Made by a program: the position numbers and the translations under genes. Of a stretch of 25,921 nucleotides of DNA, positions 7,574 through 16,549 are shown piece by piece (within the stretch, counting starts at the first letter, position 1; each line of letters opens with the position of its first letter). Under the pieces are notes generated by a model. That model saw only the letters and a list, made by a program, of their open reading frames with translations. It ran no database searches and was not told the origin of the DNA. The DNA is from a virus, in the IMG/VR virus record IMGVR_UViG_3300007960_000155, positions 1-25,921 of that record, one strand, 5' to 3'.

Positions 7574-9334
7574 TTACGCACCGAGTTCCTCAAAGGAAAC
7601 CGAAGTTCTGGTTGCGATGAAGTTCAAACGGATAAAGTTGATTGAACGAGCAGGTTTGATGTAGATATCTGCAACAAACTCATTACGATCAATAACTTCG
7701 CCTGTGTTGTTTGATTCGTCGCACACTACGCGGAAGTCGTAAATACCACGACGACCCTGGACAGTGCGGAGGAATGGTTCAACCATCGAACGGAACTGCG
7801 AACGAGTGAACGCATCGTTGAATTCGAACAACTGGAACTTAGCAGCAGTTCCTAGTGACTTTTCAAGGATGAGGAACAGACGACGAACGTTGATGCGATC
7901 GAATGCCGATGGTTTTCTCAGTAGAGTTTTGTCACCGAAGAGAACGATACCCTGACCTGAGAGGTTGACCACTGGGTTGATACCCGCAACATAGAGGGTG
8001 TCGCGATCTGTTTGTCCTGGTGAGTAAAGCAGTTTTACTGCATTACGAATTGCACCACGATTCAGACCAGCAGGTGACCACCAAGCATCATTGGTTCTGT
8101 CTGTAAGAGCGCAGAGACCAGCAACATCTGGGTTCAGAGGAACATTGATGTATACGTCGTTATACTTATCGTATTGACGCTTCCAACCTGAGTCGGCAAC
8201 AGTATACGAGTTGTATCTAGCAAGAGTTTCGAAGTAAGAAACTACGTCATCAGCTTCCGAACCAGCATTATTCTGAACATCTGCAAGTTCCGGCGAAACG
8301 AACGCAACGCAGTCTTTACGACCAAGAACGACGTTATCGATAACATTCTGGCAAACAGTCGTCGAGTGATTACCAGTGATGACAAGATCGATCTCGATTT
8401 CTTCCTTATTTGTGAACAGACCATAACCTGAACCAGAAGCATAGAGATCACCATCAGCAGGATCGTCGTCGATACCACTTCCAAGCGAAACTGCTTCGTA
8501 ACCAGAAGCATCGATCATGTTCGAGAAAGCAATACCAGAAGCAGGAACAGTATTACCCCATGCAATCACAGTACCCGATGTTGCTTCGAAGTCTGTGCCG
8601 CTGGTACCTTCAGTTGTGATATGGTCCATCCAGTAGATATACTTGGAATTAGCATTGATCACATCTTTGTAGTAAATGCTCTCGCCGTTCGAACCCTTAG
8701 CATCGCGTGCCTTCGAGACATTCGCGAACTTTTCGAGAACTGTTCCAGCAGTACCAGTGATCACACCATCTTCATCAACGACGATGATGTGCAGTTCGTC
8801 GTCTGCTGCCGAGTTGCCAAGCGCAACCGCATAATCTGATGTTCCTGGAGCAACACCGAACTGACCTTCATAAGTCCAACCAGTGAAACCAGCAACGTCG
8901 ATCATGCCAACCAGAAGCGAGTTACCGAGCGCACCAGGATACTTAGCTGCCCAGAGACCAACGCTGTTCGAACCTGATACGTGATTCTCATCGTAGTCAA
9001 GATCGTTGTCAATCTTAGGAGCAGTTCCTTCGCCGACAGCATTTCTTGCTGAAGTTCCAACTGCGCGAACAACTTTGAGATTTCCAGCGTATGCCAAGAA
9101 GTTGGCTGCAGAGTGGAAGTCTACTGTGTTGTTGACGGGTGTCCCCTGCTGGTCTTCGCCAGGACGACCAAAGGTCGAGACAAGTTGATTTTCCGAGGTA
9201 ATCGTACGAACCTCGTTTACTGGACCCCAAAGAAAGTAACCAGCATATGCGCCGATCGACGAAGAAACCGCCGGAACTACGTTTGTCTGGTCATTCTCTT
9301 GAATCTGGACTCCAGGTGATAACTGAAAAGCCAT
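7574..9334 (-). CDS. gp18: Contractile tail sheath protein gp18
   Basis: 586 residues (T4 gp18: 659). The N-terminus (LSPGVQIQENDQTNVVPAVS, then SSIGAYAGYFLWGPVNEVRT) and the C-terminal domain (from about 400: PVNLSGQGIVLFGDKTL, then FQFR-type contacts and FVADIYIKPARSINFIRLNF) are typical of the sheath core fold. The middle (about 105-330) is a more variable, Gly/Asp-rich surface domain. The ATG at 9334 has AAGGAG upstream and a late box at 9380-9387. The protein polymerises around the gp19 tube and contracts on infection. Confidence 0.96.
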   Translation of the reverse strand: MAFQLSPGVQIQENDQTNVVPAVSSSIGAYAGYFLWGPVNEVRTITSENQLVSTFGRPGEDQQGTPVNNTVDFHSAANFLAYAGNLKVVRAVGTSARNAVGEGTAPKIDNDLDYDENHVSGSNSVGLWAAKYPGALGNSLLVGMIDVAGFTGWTYEGQFGVAPGTSDYAVALGNSAADDELHIIVVDEDGVITGTAGTVLEKFANVSKARDAKGSNGESIYYKDVINANSKYIYWMDHITTEGTSGTDFEATSGTVIAWGNTVPASGIAFSNMIDASGYEAVSLGSGIDDDPADGDLYASGSGYGLFTNKEEIEIDLVITGNHSTTVCQNVIDNVVLGRKDCVAFVSPELADVQNNAGSEADDVVSYFETLARYNSYTVADSGWKRQYDKYNDVYINVPLNPDVAGLCALTDRTNDAWWSPAGLNRGAIRNAVKLLYSPGQTDRDTLYVAGINPVVNLSGQGIVLFGDKTLLRKPSAFDRINVRRLFLILEKSLGTAAKFQLFEFNDAFTRSQFRSMVEPFLRTVQGRRGIYDFRVVCDESNNTGEVIDRNEFVADIYIKPARSINFIRLNFIATRTSVSFEELGA

Positions 9335-9379
9335 AATTTTCTCCTTGAGTTAAAAATCTTACCTAGATTTTACTACTTT

Positions 9380-9387
9380 TATTTATA
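9380..9387 (-). promoter_or_regulatory. T4-type late promoter box for gene 18
   Basis: The minus strand reads AATTTATAAATA with the exact TATAAATA core, 46 bases upstream of the gp18 start. It lies in the gap after gene 17. Confidence 0.75.
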
Positions 9388-9389
9388 AA

Positions 9390-11015
9390 TTACCATATTT
9401 TAGGAGTCGACTCTGTGTCTACCTTCCAATAATCACCACCCAAAACAAACGCTTCCTCCTCAGTTCCGTCAGCGACGATTCCGAAAGGAGTTAGTTCTTG
9501 TTCAATCTGCTTCATTTGTTGGTCATATAACTTCTCACGAATATTAATATCTGTTAAATCTGTAAAATATGTATTAGTGGTCAACCAACCGAATAAGACC
9601 AGACACATTGCAAGGTCGTCATGATAACCTTCGTCTGCTTGATAACTCCCAGCCTTCTCAATAAAAGTTGACAACTCGCTGATAGTATCTGCATCAAAAA
9701 TTAATAATTTATTTTCTTCTAGCAAAGACTTAAATGTAAAACAACCTTGCCTCTTAACTTGTTTTGACATCTTAACACCGAATTGTGTTGTTTTGCCAAA
9801 CCCAGGAGACAAATACTGTTTATTGGTATCCTTTGCTGTAGTTAAAATGTTATCATATTCTAATTCACTATGTAAAATGTCGGCGACCTGTTGCCCGATG
9901 TCATTAACCTCTATCAGAACATGCGCTGTATTATAATCCCTTGCCACTTTATTTATAATATTCGGAAATAGAAGTGGAGCGATCTTATTGTTTCGATATT
10001 TTGCCACCATCTTATATGGCACTTCAGTAACATCTAGAACTACGAATGCTGAATAGTCGCCGCCGATACCTCTAGCAGTGTCAACTGTCATCGCATATGT
10101 TCTACCCTCACGTGGTTCCTCGAAGATATCCAAACCATCATTGACATAGATTGGATCTACAGAACTCATATTCCCTAGTGTTCTGGCATTAATCAGCGTA
10201 TTGCTAGATCCCAAGAAATGACACATAACTTCTTGGTTAAATTTGACTTCACCAAGGAGTTTTAATTGTTCTTCTGCCCATTCTTCATCCCTTCCTGGGA
10301 TTTCAGAATAGTGAATAAACATTGGTTCAAATCCATTCTGTCCCTTCTCTGCCTCGTTCCAGAATTTCCAGAAGTGATTATACCCCAGAGGTGTGGAGGT
10401 TAGCAGGATCTTAGTCGTTTGACCTGCAGAAATGGTAGGATAAACAGAGGCGAAGAACTGTTCTGCAACAGTATTCGGAATGATCGCCGCTTCGTCGATA
10501 TACAACCAGTTGACCGACTTACCACGAATACCGCTGGTAGTGGTTGCAGATGTAAATACCTTGGACCCATTTTCTAATTCTACGTCACCCTTGTTCCAAG
10601 TTCGAACACCTTGTTGCATCCACAGAGGAAGATTCTCATACATGCCTTGGTAGCGGTTCATAACTTCGCGAGCAGCCGCAGTCTTGTTCGCCATGATTGC
10701 TACGTTTTTGTTTTCTTGGAAGAGAGTATACCACAGGATACATGCGGCAGAGGTAATTGTTTTACCTTGCTGACGACCCTCCATAAGAATCGCCTTACGA
10801 TTGTCTAAGATGTGGCGAACCTTTCTCTTCTGACAATCATATAACTTGAACAACTGTAGACCGTGGTCAAGAGTAACAATTTGACAATAGTTCTCTATGA
10901 AATAGATCGGATCGTCCTGACATTTCAAGATTTCTTCGAGTTGTTCTGTGGTGAAAGTATGTTGGTGACCAATCGATTTTAGATTGATATTACCATGATA
11001 AGATGTATCACTCAT
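9390..11015 (-). CDS. gp17: Large terminase subunit gp17
   Basis: DNA-packaging motor, 541 residues (T4: 610). The N-terminal ATPase shows Walker A GRQQGKT (80-86), Walker B WLYIDE (170-175) and coupling motif LLTSTPLG (204-211). The C-terminal RNase H-like nuclease shows Asp312 in VDTARGIGGDYSAF, Glu369 in VLIEVNDIG and the Asp pair 466-467 in YHDDLAMCL. These match the T4 nuclease Asp/Glu/Asp triad. It starts at the ATG at 11015, overlapping the end of gene 16 by 8 bases (ATGAGTGA), so expression is probably coupled. It works with gp16 and docks on portal gp20. All key residues are present, so it looks functional. Confidence 0.98.
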   Translation of the reverse strand: MSDTSYHGNINLKSIGHQHTFTTEQLEEILKCQDDPIYFIENYCQIVTLDHGLQLFKLYDCQKRKVRHILDNRKAILMEGRQQGKTITSAACILWYTLFQENKNVAIMANKTAAAREVMNRYQGMYENLPLWMQQGVRTWNKGDVELENGSKVFTSATTTSGIRGKSVNWLYIDEAAIIPNTVAEQFFASVYPTISAGQTTKILLTSTPLGYNHFWKFWNEAEKGQNGFEPMFIHYSEIPGRDEEWAEEQLKLLGEVKFNQEVMCHFLGSSNTLINARTLGNMSSVDPIYVNDGLDIFEEPREGRTYAMTVDTARGIGGDYSAFVVLDVTEVPYKMVAKYRNNKIAPLLFPNIINKVARDYNTAHVLIEVNDIGQQVADILHSELEYDNILTTAKDTNKQYLSPGFGKTTQFGVKMSKQVKRQGCFTFKSLLEENKLLIFDADTISELSTFIEKAGSYQADEGYHDDLAMCLVLFGWLTTNTYFTDLTDINIREKLYDQQMKQIEQELTPFGIVADGTEEEAFVLGGDYWKVDTESTPKIW

Positions 11016-11442
11016 GATCTATAATTTTTTCTCTTTCGCTCTTCAATGCTTTTAGTAAATCCTGTGTGCTTCCAGCAAACACAATATTGTTTTGTGTTTC
11101 TATGTTTTGATTTTTACCATCAGAATCTTTTAATTTTTTCTTTTTTGCCTGTAGATCCAAAAGATCTTTGGCAGTATCGCCAGTAGTTTTGATCAACTGC
11201 CCGACGACTTCATATGCTCGCGGACTATCGCTCGCGAGTGCAACATTGAGCGCACCATCTAATGCTTTTTGACTTTTATCAATCAGATCGTTTAATTTTT
11301 TTCTCGCAACCTGATAGTCGTCTTCGATGTCATCTCCGGTGGAGATAATCTCAGGTTCGAGTATTTCCGGTAAATTCTCTTCTTTTGGAATTAAATTCAT
11401 ATGTGTTCCAAAAATAGAGTCTAGTTTGTCATAATTACTCAT
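11008..11442 (-). CDS. gp16: Small terminase subunit gp16
   Basis: 144 residues from the ATG at 11442 (MSNYDKLDSIF). The longer frame to 11502 overlaps gene 15 by more and has no better ribosome site. The start overlaps the gene 15 stop by 8 bases (ATGAGTAA), mirroring the 16/17 junction. The central part is helical (DYQVARKKLNDLIDKSQKAL, about 64-83), matching the oligomerising core of gp16. The end is Lys-rich and may contact DNA or gp17. The position directly before gene 17 and the length (T4: 164) support the call. It recognises viral DNA and regulates the gp17 motor. Confidence 0.88.
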   Translation of the reverse strand: MSNYDKLDSIFGTHMNLIPKEENLPEILEPEIISTGDDIEDDYQVARKKLNDLIDKSQKALDGALNVALASDSPRAYEVVGQLIKTTGDTAKDLLDLQAKKKKLKDSDGKNQNIETQNNIVFAGSTQDLLKALKSEREKIIDHE

Positions 11443-12232
11443 CTCTAAAAACATCCTCAAATGTCTCGATATAATCCCACTGACCAGTTTCTGGTGTGGC
11501 ATCTGCTGGGTCTGTTGTTACTGTGTATTTCGTGCCGACCTCAGTTGTAATAGCACTGGTAGATGTCAACTTCGGTTCGTCATATGCAGTTGCGATTGCA
11601 GTTCTAATGATACCTTGACGTGTAACAGGACCATAGAAGTTAAGACCCAGCGTGAAAGTCAAATCCCAAATTAAAGTTCTTCGTTGAGTGTAATCGCCAG
11701 TGTAATCATCAGTAAAAGAAACACTGTCCAGATTAATTTTCAAATCGCGCTTAATACCCATTTCTGGAATGTCATTGATAGTAACATTAAAATCTGGATT
11801 GAAAAACGGGAGAATTTGCTCGATTATTTGCAAACCATCATCTTGGTTCTTCGCCATAATGAACATGGAAATAGTCATATCGTATGGTGTGCTAGTAAAC
11901 TGTGTTCTTAGTTGGTTCGCCGAATCACCTTCTCCAACTGCACGATTCTTCGTCAGCAAACTTATCTTTCTAGCAGGACTATAATTTAATCCTGTAATCT
12001 CGAATCCGATTCGCGGAAGTGTTATCGCTGCTTCAGCAGGATTTGCAGTCGAGACTGCATCTATTCTGGCGAGAAATTTTTGTTTCGGTGAATATGACAA
12101 AGGAACACGTAACGATTGAACAATCTCGTCGGATGAGTTCCTGCGCTCGATAACTATGTTGTTAAAAATAGTTCCGAATGCGATGATCGCTTTTCTGATG
12201 TGTTGATGGTAAAACGTTTGTCCCTTAAACAT
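11435..12232 (-). CDS. gp15: Tail completion/sheath stabilising protein gp15
   Basis: 265 residues (T4 gp15: 272). In T4, gp15 caps the end of tube and sheath and joins the tail to the neck. The N-terminus (TFYHQHIRKAIIAFGTIFNN) and the segment MTISMFIMAKNQDDGLQIIE with LPFFNPDFNVTINDIPEMGI are typical of the family. Its ATG overlaps the gene 14 stop (TAATG) with GGAGA upstream, and its end overlaps gene 16. Order 13-14-15-16 is conserved with T4. Confidence 0.92.
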   Translation of the reverse strand: MFKGQTFYHQHIRKAIIAFGTIFNNIVIERRNSSDEIVQSLRVPLSYSPKQKFLARIDAVSTANPAEAAITLPRIGFEITGLNYSPARKISLLTKNRAVGEGDSANQLRTQFTSTPYDMTISMFIMAKNQDDGLQIIEQILPFFNPDFNVTINDIPEMGIKRDLKINLDSVSFTDDYTGDYTQRRTLIWDLTFTLGLNFYGPVTRQGIIRTAIATAYDEPKLTSTSAITTEVGTKYTVTTDPADATPETGQWDYIETFEDVFRDE

Positions 12233-12975
12233 TATAATTCTCCGAACGGATTAATAGAAGTGAAGTCTAGTATACCATCCGCAGTATTTTCATCATCGAA
12301 CTCTTCGTTGTCTGCCTGAGTATCGATTTCAACCACAGAGTAATTTTGCAGAACAATCGCGTCGCCATAACTGGTCAAGATATTATCACCGCTCTGTGTG
12401 GTCACATTGAAATTGAATTCGTCAAGAGTTCTATTATCTTCGATAGCATCAACAGTAGAATCGCCAGTATTGAAACGCTCGCTGCTGTATTCGAAGACTT
12501 CACATGTCATTTTATAGACATAAATTTTTCCAAGTTGATAAAATGGATTCAAGAAGTCGACATATTTAATTTCGAAGTATGTTCCTGTCTTAGGAAAGAA
12601 CAGAAGATCACCCTCGGCAGGTCTCTCTGCCAATTGTAATGTGTCTGTTTGGTTTGCAACACCCTCTTCCCATCTTCTTTTAGAAACTACGAAAGTTGCT
12701 TGCGCTCTAAACTCGAACCCGAACTTAGTGAATAGATCACCTTCCCCTGCAAATCCATCCACATCCTCAAGATACATTTCGATCGGATAGAATTGATCAA
12801 AATAAGAAAGTGGATCTTCACCAAGGATAGGATCTTCATCTGCGATAATTCTGGGTAAGTAATAAACATCATGCCCATAGATCTTCATACTCTCGATGAC
12901 CAAATCCTCGACGAGTCTTTGTTCATTAGTAGTACCAGAAGTATTACCAGATTGAAAGTAGAAGTTCGTGGGCAT
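12232..12975 (-). CDS. gp14: Neck protein gp14
   Basis: 247 residues (T4: 256). It is the head-completion and neck protein that works with gp13 to seal the portal and receive the tail. Recognisable segments are VIESMKIYGHDVYYLPR near residue 27, ILGEDPLSYFDQFYPIEMYL around 50-69, and FEFRAQATFVVSKRRWEE near 87. The C-terminus is acidic. It starts 4 bases after gene 13 and overlaps gene 15. Confidence 0.94.
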   Translation of the reverse strand: MPTNFYFQSGNTSGTTNEQRLVEDLVIESMKIYGHDVYYLPRIIADEDPILGEDPLSYFDQFYPIEMYLEDVDGFAGEGDLFTKFGFEFRAQATFVVSKRRWEEGVANQTDTLQLAERPAEGDLLFFPKTGTYFEIKYVDFLNPFYQLGKIYVYKMTCEVFEYSSERFNTGDSTVDAIEDNRTLDEFNFNVTTQSGDNILTSYGDAIVLQNYSVVEIDTQADNEEFDDENTADGILDFTSINPFGEL

Positions 12976-12978
12976 ATC

Positions 12979-13950
12979 TTACCCCACCTGAAAGTCTACA
13001 GGGAGTTCCCGTTTCGATTGCATTTCTTCTTCGATTTGCTGAATTTCTGTAATCGCTTCTTGATATAACTCCATTCCATTTAGAGTTACGCCGCCAGGAA
13101 GTTGAATGCCGGAAAATTTCTTCATGTTCTCACCCCACTGACGTTTAATCAACGCAGTAGCGTATCTCTTTAAGAACATATCGTTGTAGATTTCTGTATA
13201 TGTGTTAGGATCGAGAATACGATAACAATCAAAATAAACGTAGTCGCCAGGATCGAAGACTTCGCGCCAGTTAACATCGATGAAAATTTTATTCATCTTG
13301 CGGTTAAATCTAATAGATCTTTTTCCTGGGAAGAGTTGCTCAAACATTGACATGTGTGTCTTAACTTGTGCATAGTAAATCAGGTCTGTGTTGAGCAAGT
13401 TCCACATATCGTTCTGTCTAAACTGATAGAGCAGATTGAAAATGTTATTGGGATTTTCAGCACCGCTGTTAGCGTTCGAAAAACTAAACATACTTGCAAC
13501 GCCAAGAATACTATCGGTTACTTCAATGTATTCGTTGTCCATGTCGCCAGCAGTATAAAATCCTGTTGTTGCGAGTGTCGTTGTGTGACCTGAAACATCG
13601 CCTGTAATAGTTTCGCTGGCGACCCATGTTCCCGTTGTCTTATCGGTAATAATTGTATTAGAAGATGAAATTTCGACTATCTTAGCAGTCGCTCCTGAAG
13701 TCGATCCTGTGATGTTTTCACCAACTTCGAAACTATTCGCCGTAAATCCAGAAACTTTAACTGTATTGCCTGTTATCTGATGCTTGAGATAAACACGCTC
13801 GACACCATCGAAGTGGTATTCTTGAAAGTATTCCAGCGCATCGTCTATGCGGTCGGAAACTTGATCATCGTCGACGTTGATCTCGATAACTGGGAATCCC
13901 AATCTACGAAAACAATAATCAATTAATCCTTGTCTTGATGCTACTGCCAT
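12979..13950 (-). CDS. gp13: Neck protein gp13, with an inserted beta-rich module
   Basis: 323 residues (T4: 309). The N-terminal core (MAVASRQGLIDYCFRRLGFP, then DDALEYFQEYHFDGVERVYL) and the C-terminal core (MFEQLFPGKRSIRFNRKMNK, then FDPGDYVYFDCYRILDP and IKRQWGENMKKFSGIQLPGG) are clear gp13 features. Between them, residues about 62-130 form a Thr/Ser/Gly-rich stretch with two related motifs: GENITGSTSGATAKIV and SETITGDVSGHTTTL. This stretch looks inserted. The ATG at 13950 has AAGGAAC upstream and a one-mismatch late box 19 bases upstream. It forms the neck with gp14 in T4. Confidence 0.94.
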   Translation of the reverse strand: MAVASRQGLIDYCFRRLGFPVIEINVDDDQVSDRIDDALEYFQEYHFDGVERVYLKHQITGNTVKVSGFTANSFEVGENITGSTSGATAKIVEISSSNTIITDKTTGTWVASETITGDVSGHTTTLATTGFYTAGDMDNEYIEVTDSILGVASMFSFSNANSGAENPNNIFNLLYQFRQNDMWNLLNTDLIYYAQVKTHMSMFEQLFPGKRSIRFNRKMNKIFIDVNWREVFDPGDYVYFDCYRILDPNTYTEIYNDMFLKRYATALIKRQWGENMKKFSGIQLPGGVTLNGMELYQEAITEIQQIEEEMQSKRELPVDFQVG

Positions 13951-13968
13951 ATATGTTCCTTTTATGCA

Positions 13969-13976
13969 TATTTATT
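13969..13976 (-). promoter_or_regulatory. Possible late promoter box before gene 13 (one mismatch)
   Basis: The minus strand reads AATAAATA, one base from TATAAATA, 19 bases upstream of the gp13 start. Spacing fits the other late boxes, but the mismatch and overlap with the end of the preceding gene lower confidence. Confidence 0.35.
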
Positions 13977-14220
13977 ATGCTATCGTGCCAATATCTCTGG
14001 TAGCAGTCGTTGAAGAATCTGTTACCAAACCAAGGTCAACCGTCTCTGGCACTAAGAATAAATCTGCATCGTAACTCAGTAACTGCACTATGGTACCATC
14101 TGTTTTCTTTGAGAACAGTTGTCCATCTGCAAGATTAATTGCAAGTTCGCCTGCTTCTAGATCTCCCGACGAAGGAGCGCCAGAGGTTTCGCTGCGTTTG
14201 GGTTTAACAATCATAACCAT
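13975..14220 (-). CDS. Small fibre- or baseplate-associated protein
   Basis: 81 residues. The segment LEAGELAINLADGQLFSKKT, followed by DGTIVQL, is a pattern often found near the N-terminus of phage fibre and other structural proteins, where it helps anchor the chain. The first ATG shares its A with the stop of the large fibre gene upstream (TGATG); a second ATG 6 bases later is also possible. No ribosome site is obvious, so translation may depend on the upstream gene. The precise role is unknown. Confidence 0.7.
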   Translation of the reverse strand: MVMIVKPKRSETSGAPSSGDLEAGELAINLADGQLFSKKTDGTIVQLLSYDADLFLVPETVDLGLVTDSSTTATRDIGTIA

Positions 14221-16208
14221 CAGTTAAGCAATGTCCCCGAGGCATCATAGATATTAATGCGATAGTATGCACTGGATTGACCATCTAATAAGTCTGAATC
14301 TAATCCTGAACCAGATCCGTCCACTGTTTTAATCGCATCAAGTATATTAGTTGCAGTAAATGATCCACCCAATGAAACTGATGTTCCCGCAATCGTAATT
14401 GCACTGTTCGACAGTTTATCGTTCGCGATTGATCCTGCGAGCATGGTATTAGTTACCGTGCCAGTATCAGTGGTATAAACGCCATTGGTGACTGTGGATG
14501 CATTACCATCCAATGATGCAGTTATTGTTCCCGCCGCAAAATCACCAGATGCATCACGAGCAACTACCTTAGATGCAGTGTTTGCTGATGTTGCATCGAC
14601 TGCGATGGTTGGTGACCAACCTTCACCCGCAGATCCTGTTTTAGTAATATAACTGCCAGCAGTAACATCAGCAACATAATCTCCAGTCGTATCAGTTCCA
14701 AGCGCAACTGAATTTGCTGCAACAGTTGCGGTAAGTGTGACATTCGATGAACCATCTAACGACACAGAACCGGAAAGATCACCACCGAGAGTGATTGATC
14801 TTGCTGTTGTCCACTTGCCGGCAGATGTTGCAGTTGACGCATTGCCCGATAGTGAAGCGGTAATTGTTCCTGCTGCAAAATCACCAGATGCATCACGAGC
14901 AACTACCTTGCTTGCTGTATTTGCGGATGTAGCATCGACTGCAATGGTTGGTGACCAACCTTCACCGGCAGTGCCAGATACTGTGATGTAGTTGCCGGCA
15001 GTTGCACCCGCAACGTAGTCACCTGTTGTATCAGTTCCTAGTGCAACACTATTTGCAGCAACCGTTGCTGTTAAAGTTACGTTTGCCGAACCATCTATCG
15101 ACACGTTACCAGTTAAATCGCCACCAAGCGTAATTGTTCTTGCTGTTGTCCACTTGCCGGCAGAAGTCGCTGTATCTGCATTGCCTGTTACGTTACCAGT
15201 AACATTACCTGTTAAAGCACCTTCGAATGTTCCGGCGACGAATGTCTCGCTACCGACAGTCCATTTATCTGCTGTCTCATCCCAAACGAGTGTCTTATTA
15301 GTCGAAGTACCACGTTCAACTTCAATACCAGCATTCTGAGAAGGTGTTCCTGCTTCGTTGCTGTTGAGGAGAATAATATTGTCGGCGAGATTAATTGTCT
15401 CGGTATTAACTGTTGTTGTTGTACCCGATACCGTCAAGTTTCCACTGACAGTTAAATCGTTGAATGTAACATCAGATGTTGTTCCTACCGCCTGACCGAT
15501 AGAAATTTGCCCATCACTGAGTGCTACACCAGTTCCAGCACTAAAGTGGGCGCGAACATCTGAGGCAGATGGACCAGTGTAAGTGATTACGCCTGTGCTG
15601 TTGTCATATGAAAGAGAACCATCGCCACCGGAATCTGTTACCGATACTGCGGCTCTTGCAAGGGCATCTGTGTATTGAGTAATAGTAGTAGAAATTGCAC
15701 CATCTGTAATGGAAATACCAGTGCTTGCGCTGAAATGAGCGCGAACATCTGAGGCAGATGGACCAGCGTATGTAATGACACCAGTCGAAGAATTATAACT
15801 TAAAGAACCGTCGCCACCACTATCAGTTACACTGATTGCTGCCCTAGCAAGAGAATCAGTATACTGCGTGATTGTTGTTGCGATTGCACCATCTGTAAGA
15901 GTTATACCTGTACCAGCACTAAAATGTGCACGAACTTCTGATGCAGATGGACCAGTGTATGTGAATACCCCTGTGCTGTTGTCATATGTGAAAGAACCAT
16001 CACCACCAGCATCCGTCGCCGATAAATCTGTTAGAGAAATTACGCCCGTAACGTCTGATTCTAGCGCGAGAGGAAACCCTCCTGCAGTCGACCCATCGTG
16101 GACAACAAGAGTATCCTTTGTGATATCAACTGTGACTTCGCCCTCTGCTCCCGTAAAAGTTGAGTGCTCGGAGGTAGTTCCACGTCTAAGTTTTAATACT
16201 GTTGCCAT
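14220..16208 (-). CDS. Modular tail fibre-like protein with two kinds of internal repeat
   Basis: 662 residues. The N-terminus (LKLRRGTT near 6-13, then TLVVHDGSTAGGFPLA at about 33-48) matches the attachment-domain pattern seen at the start of many phage fibres, such as the Mtd N-terminal domain. Three 63-residue repeats follow (about 65-232), each with GGDGSxxY, STGVxTYxGPSAS and VRAHFSA. A VTFNDLTVSGNLTVSG module comes next, then TGNVTGNVTGN, then two 113-residue repeats (348-460 and 461-573) with GKWTTAR and VVARDASGDFAAGTITASL. The end has LDSDLLDGQSSAYY, a common fibre C-terminal motif. Expected to be a trimeric receptor-binding or long-fibre subunit. The ATG at 16208 has GAGGA 8 bases upstream. 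Confidence 0.8.
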   Translation of the reverse strand: MATVLKLRRGTTSEHSTFTGAEGEVTVDITKDTLVVHDGSTAGGFPLALESDVTGVISLTDLSATDAGGDGSFTYDNSTGVFTYTGPSASEVRAHFSAGTGITLTDGAIATTITQYTDSLARAAISVTDSGGDGSLSYNSSTGVITYAGPSASDVRAHFSASTGISITDGAISTTITQYTDALARAAVSVTDSGGDGSLSYDNSTGVITYTGPSASDVRAHFSAGTGVALSDGQISIGQAVGTTSDVTFNDLTVSGNLTVSGTTTTVNTETINLADNIILLNSNEAGTPSQNAGIEVERGTSTNKTLVWDETADKWTVGSETFVAGTFEGALTGNVTGNVTGNADTATSAGKWTTARTITLGGDLTGNVSIDGSANVTLTATVAANSVALGTDTTGDYVAGATAGNYITVSGTAGEGWSPTIAVDATSANTASKVVARDASGDFAAGTITASLSGNASTATSAGKWTTARSITLGGDLSGSVSLDGSSNVTLTATVAANSVALGTDTTGDYVADVTAGSYITKTGSAGEGWSPTIAVDATSANTASKVVARDASGDFAAGTITASLDGNASTVTNGVYTTDTGTVTNTMLAGSIANDKLSNSAITIAGTSVSLGGSFTATNILDAIKTVDGSGSGLDSDLLDGQSSAYYRINIYDASGTLLN
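14490..15167 (-). repeat. Two 113-codon repeats inside the fibre gene
   Basis: Residues 348-460 and 461-573 are near copies (339-bp period). Each runs from SAGKWTTAR through LGGDL, VALGTDTTGDYVA and AGEGWSPTIAVDATSANTAS to GTITASL. DNA copies differ at many third codon positions, so the duplication is not very recent. Confidence 0.85.
15513..16016 (-). repeat. Three 63-codon repeats inside the fibre gene
   Basis: Units begin with TDAGGDGS or TDSGGDGS at residues 65, 128 and 191 and end near TDGAI/SDGQI. Period is 189 bp. Synonymous differences between copies indicate selection on the protein. Confidence 0.85.
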
Positions 16209-16217
16209 CTAAAATCC

Positions 16218-16499
16218 TCATAGTGAAAGACTAGCTTTCTCTTCTTGCGCTGGTGTGCTATACCCATCAGAAGTATCAAACTCATCAGAACCACCATTTC
16301 TGTCCATTAATGTCTTAATGGTTTCTATTCTTTGTTCGGCTTCATGCTCTAAAATATGATTTTTTTGTTCAAGTTCCGCAACTTTTTCTTTAGCAATATT
16401 AAGTTGCGTATTTAACATTACAGCGTCAAGAGTCATTGCTTTTAATTTTTCTGCCAAATTATTGATATACGCATTAATAAACTTATTCTGATCATCCAT
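16218..16499 (-). CDS. Small coiled-coil protein between fibre genes
   Basis: 93 residues, no recognised family. Residues about 8-65 form a likely coiled coil (AYINNLAEKLKAMTLDAVML, then KVAELEQKNHILEHEAEQRI). The tail from about 68 is Gly/Ser/acidic and probably flexible. The ATG at 16499 has GGAGA 7 bases upstream. It lies between two fibre genes that share modules, so a fibre-associated or assembly-chaperone role is possible, but this is only context. Confidence 0.65.
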   Translation of the reverse strand: MDDQNKFINAYINNLAEKLKAMTLDAVMLNTQLNIAKEKVAELEQKNHILEHEAEQRIETIKTLMDRNGGSDEFDTSDGYSTPAQEEKASLSL

Positions 16500-16517
16500 T
16501 ATAAATCTCCAAAATGG

Positions 16518-16539
16518 GGGAGGGGATTAATCCCCTCCC
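16518..16539 (-). terminator. Strong GC hairpin, probable terminator
   Basis: A perfect 9-bp stem (GGGAGGGGA, 16518-16526, with TCCCCTCCC, 16531-16539) closes on TTAA. It lies 10 bases after the fibre gene stop. On the minus strand it is followed shortly by TTTT rather than a long T run, so termination may be partial. Confidence 0.7.
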
Positions 16540-16549
16540 TTATATATTA

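Noticed and set aside
9950-9957. Exact TATAAATA on the minus strand inside gene 17
   Set aside because: It encodes the IINK stretch of gp17 and lies over 600 bases before gene 18, which has its own box at 9380. Probably chance, though an internal promoter is not excluded.
11443-11502. Longer N-terminus for gp16
   Set aside because: It would overlap gene 15 by 68 bases; the ATG at 11442 gives a start/stop overlap like that of the 16/17 junction and a typical length.
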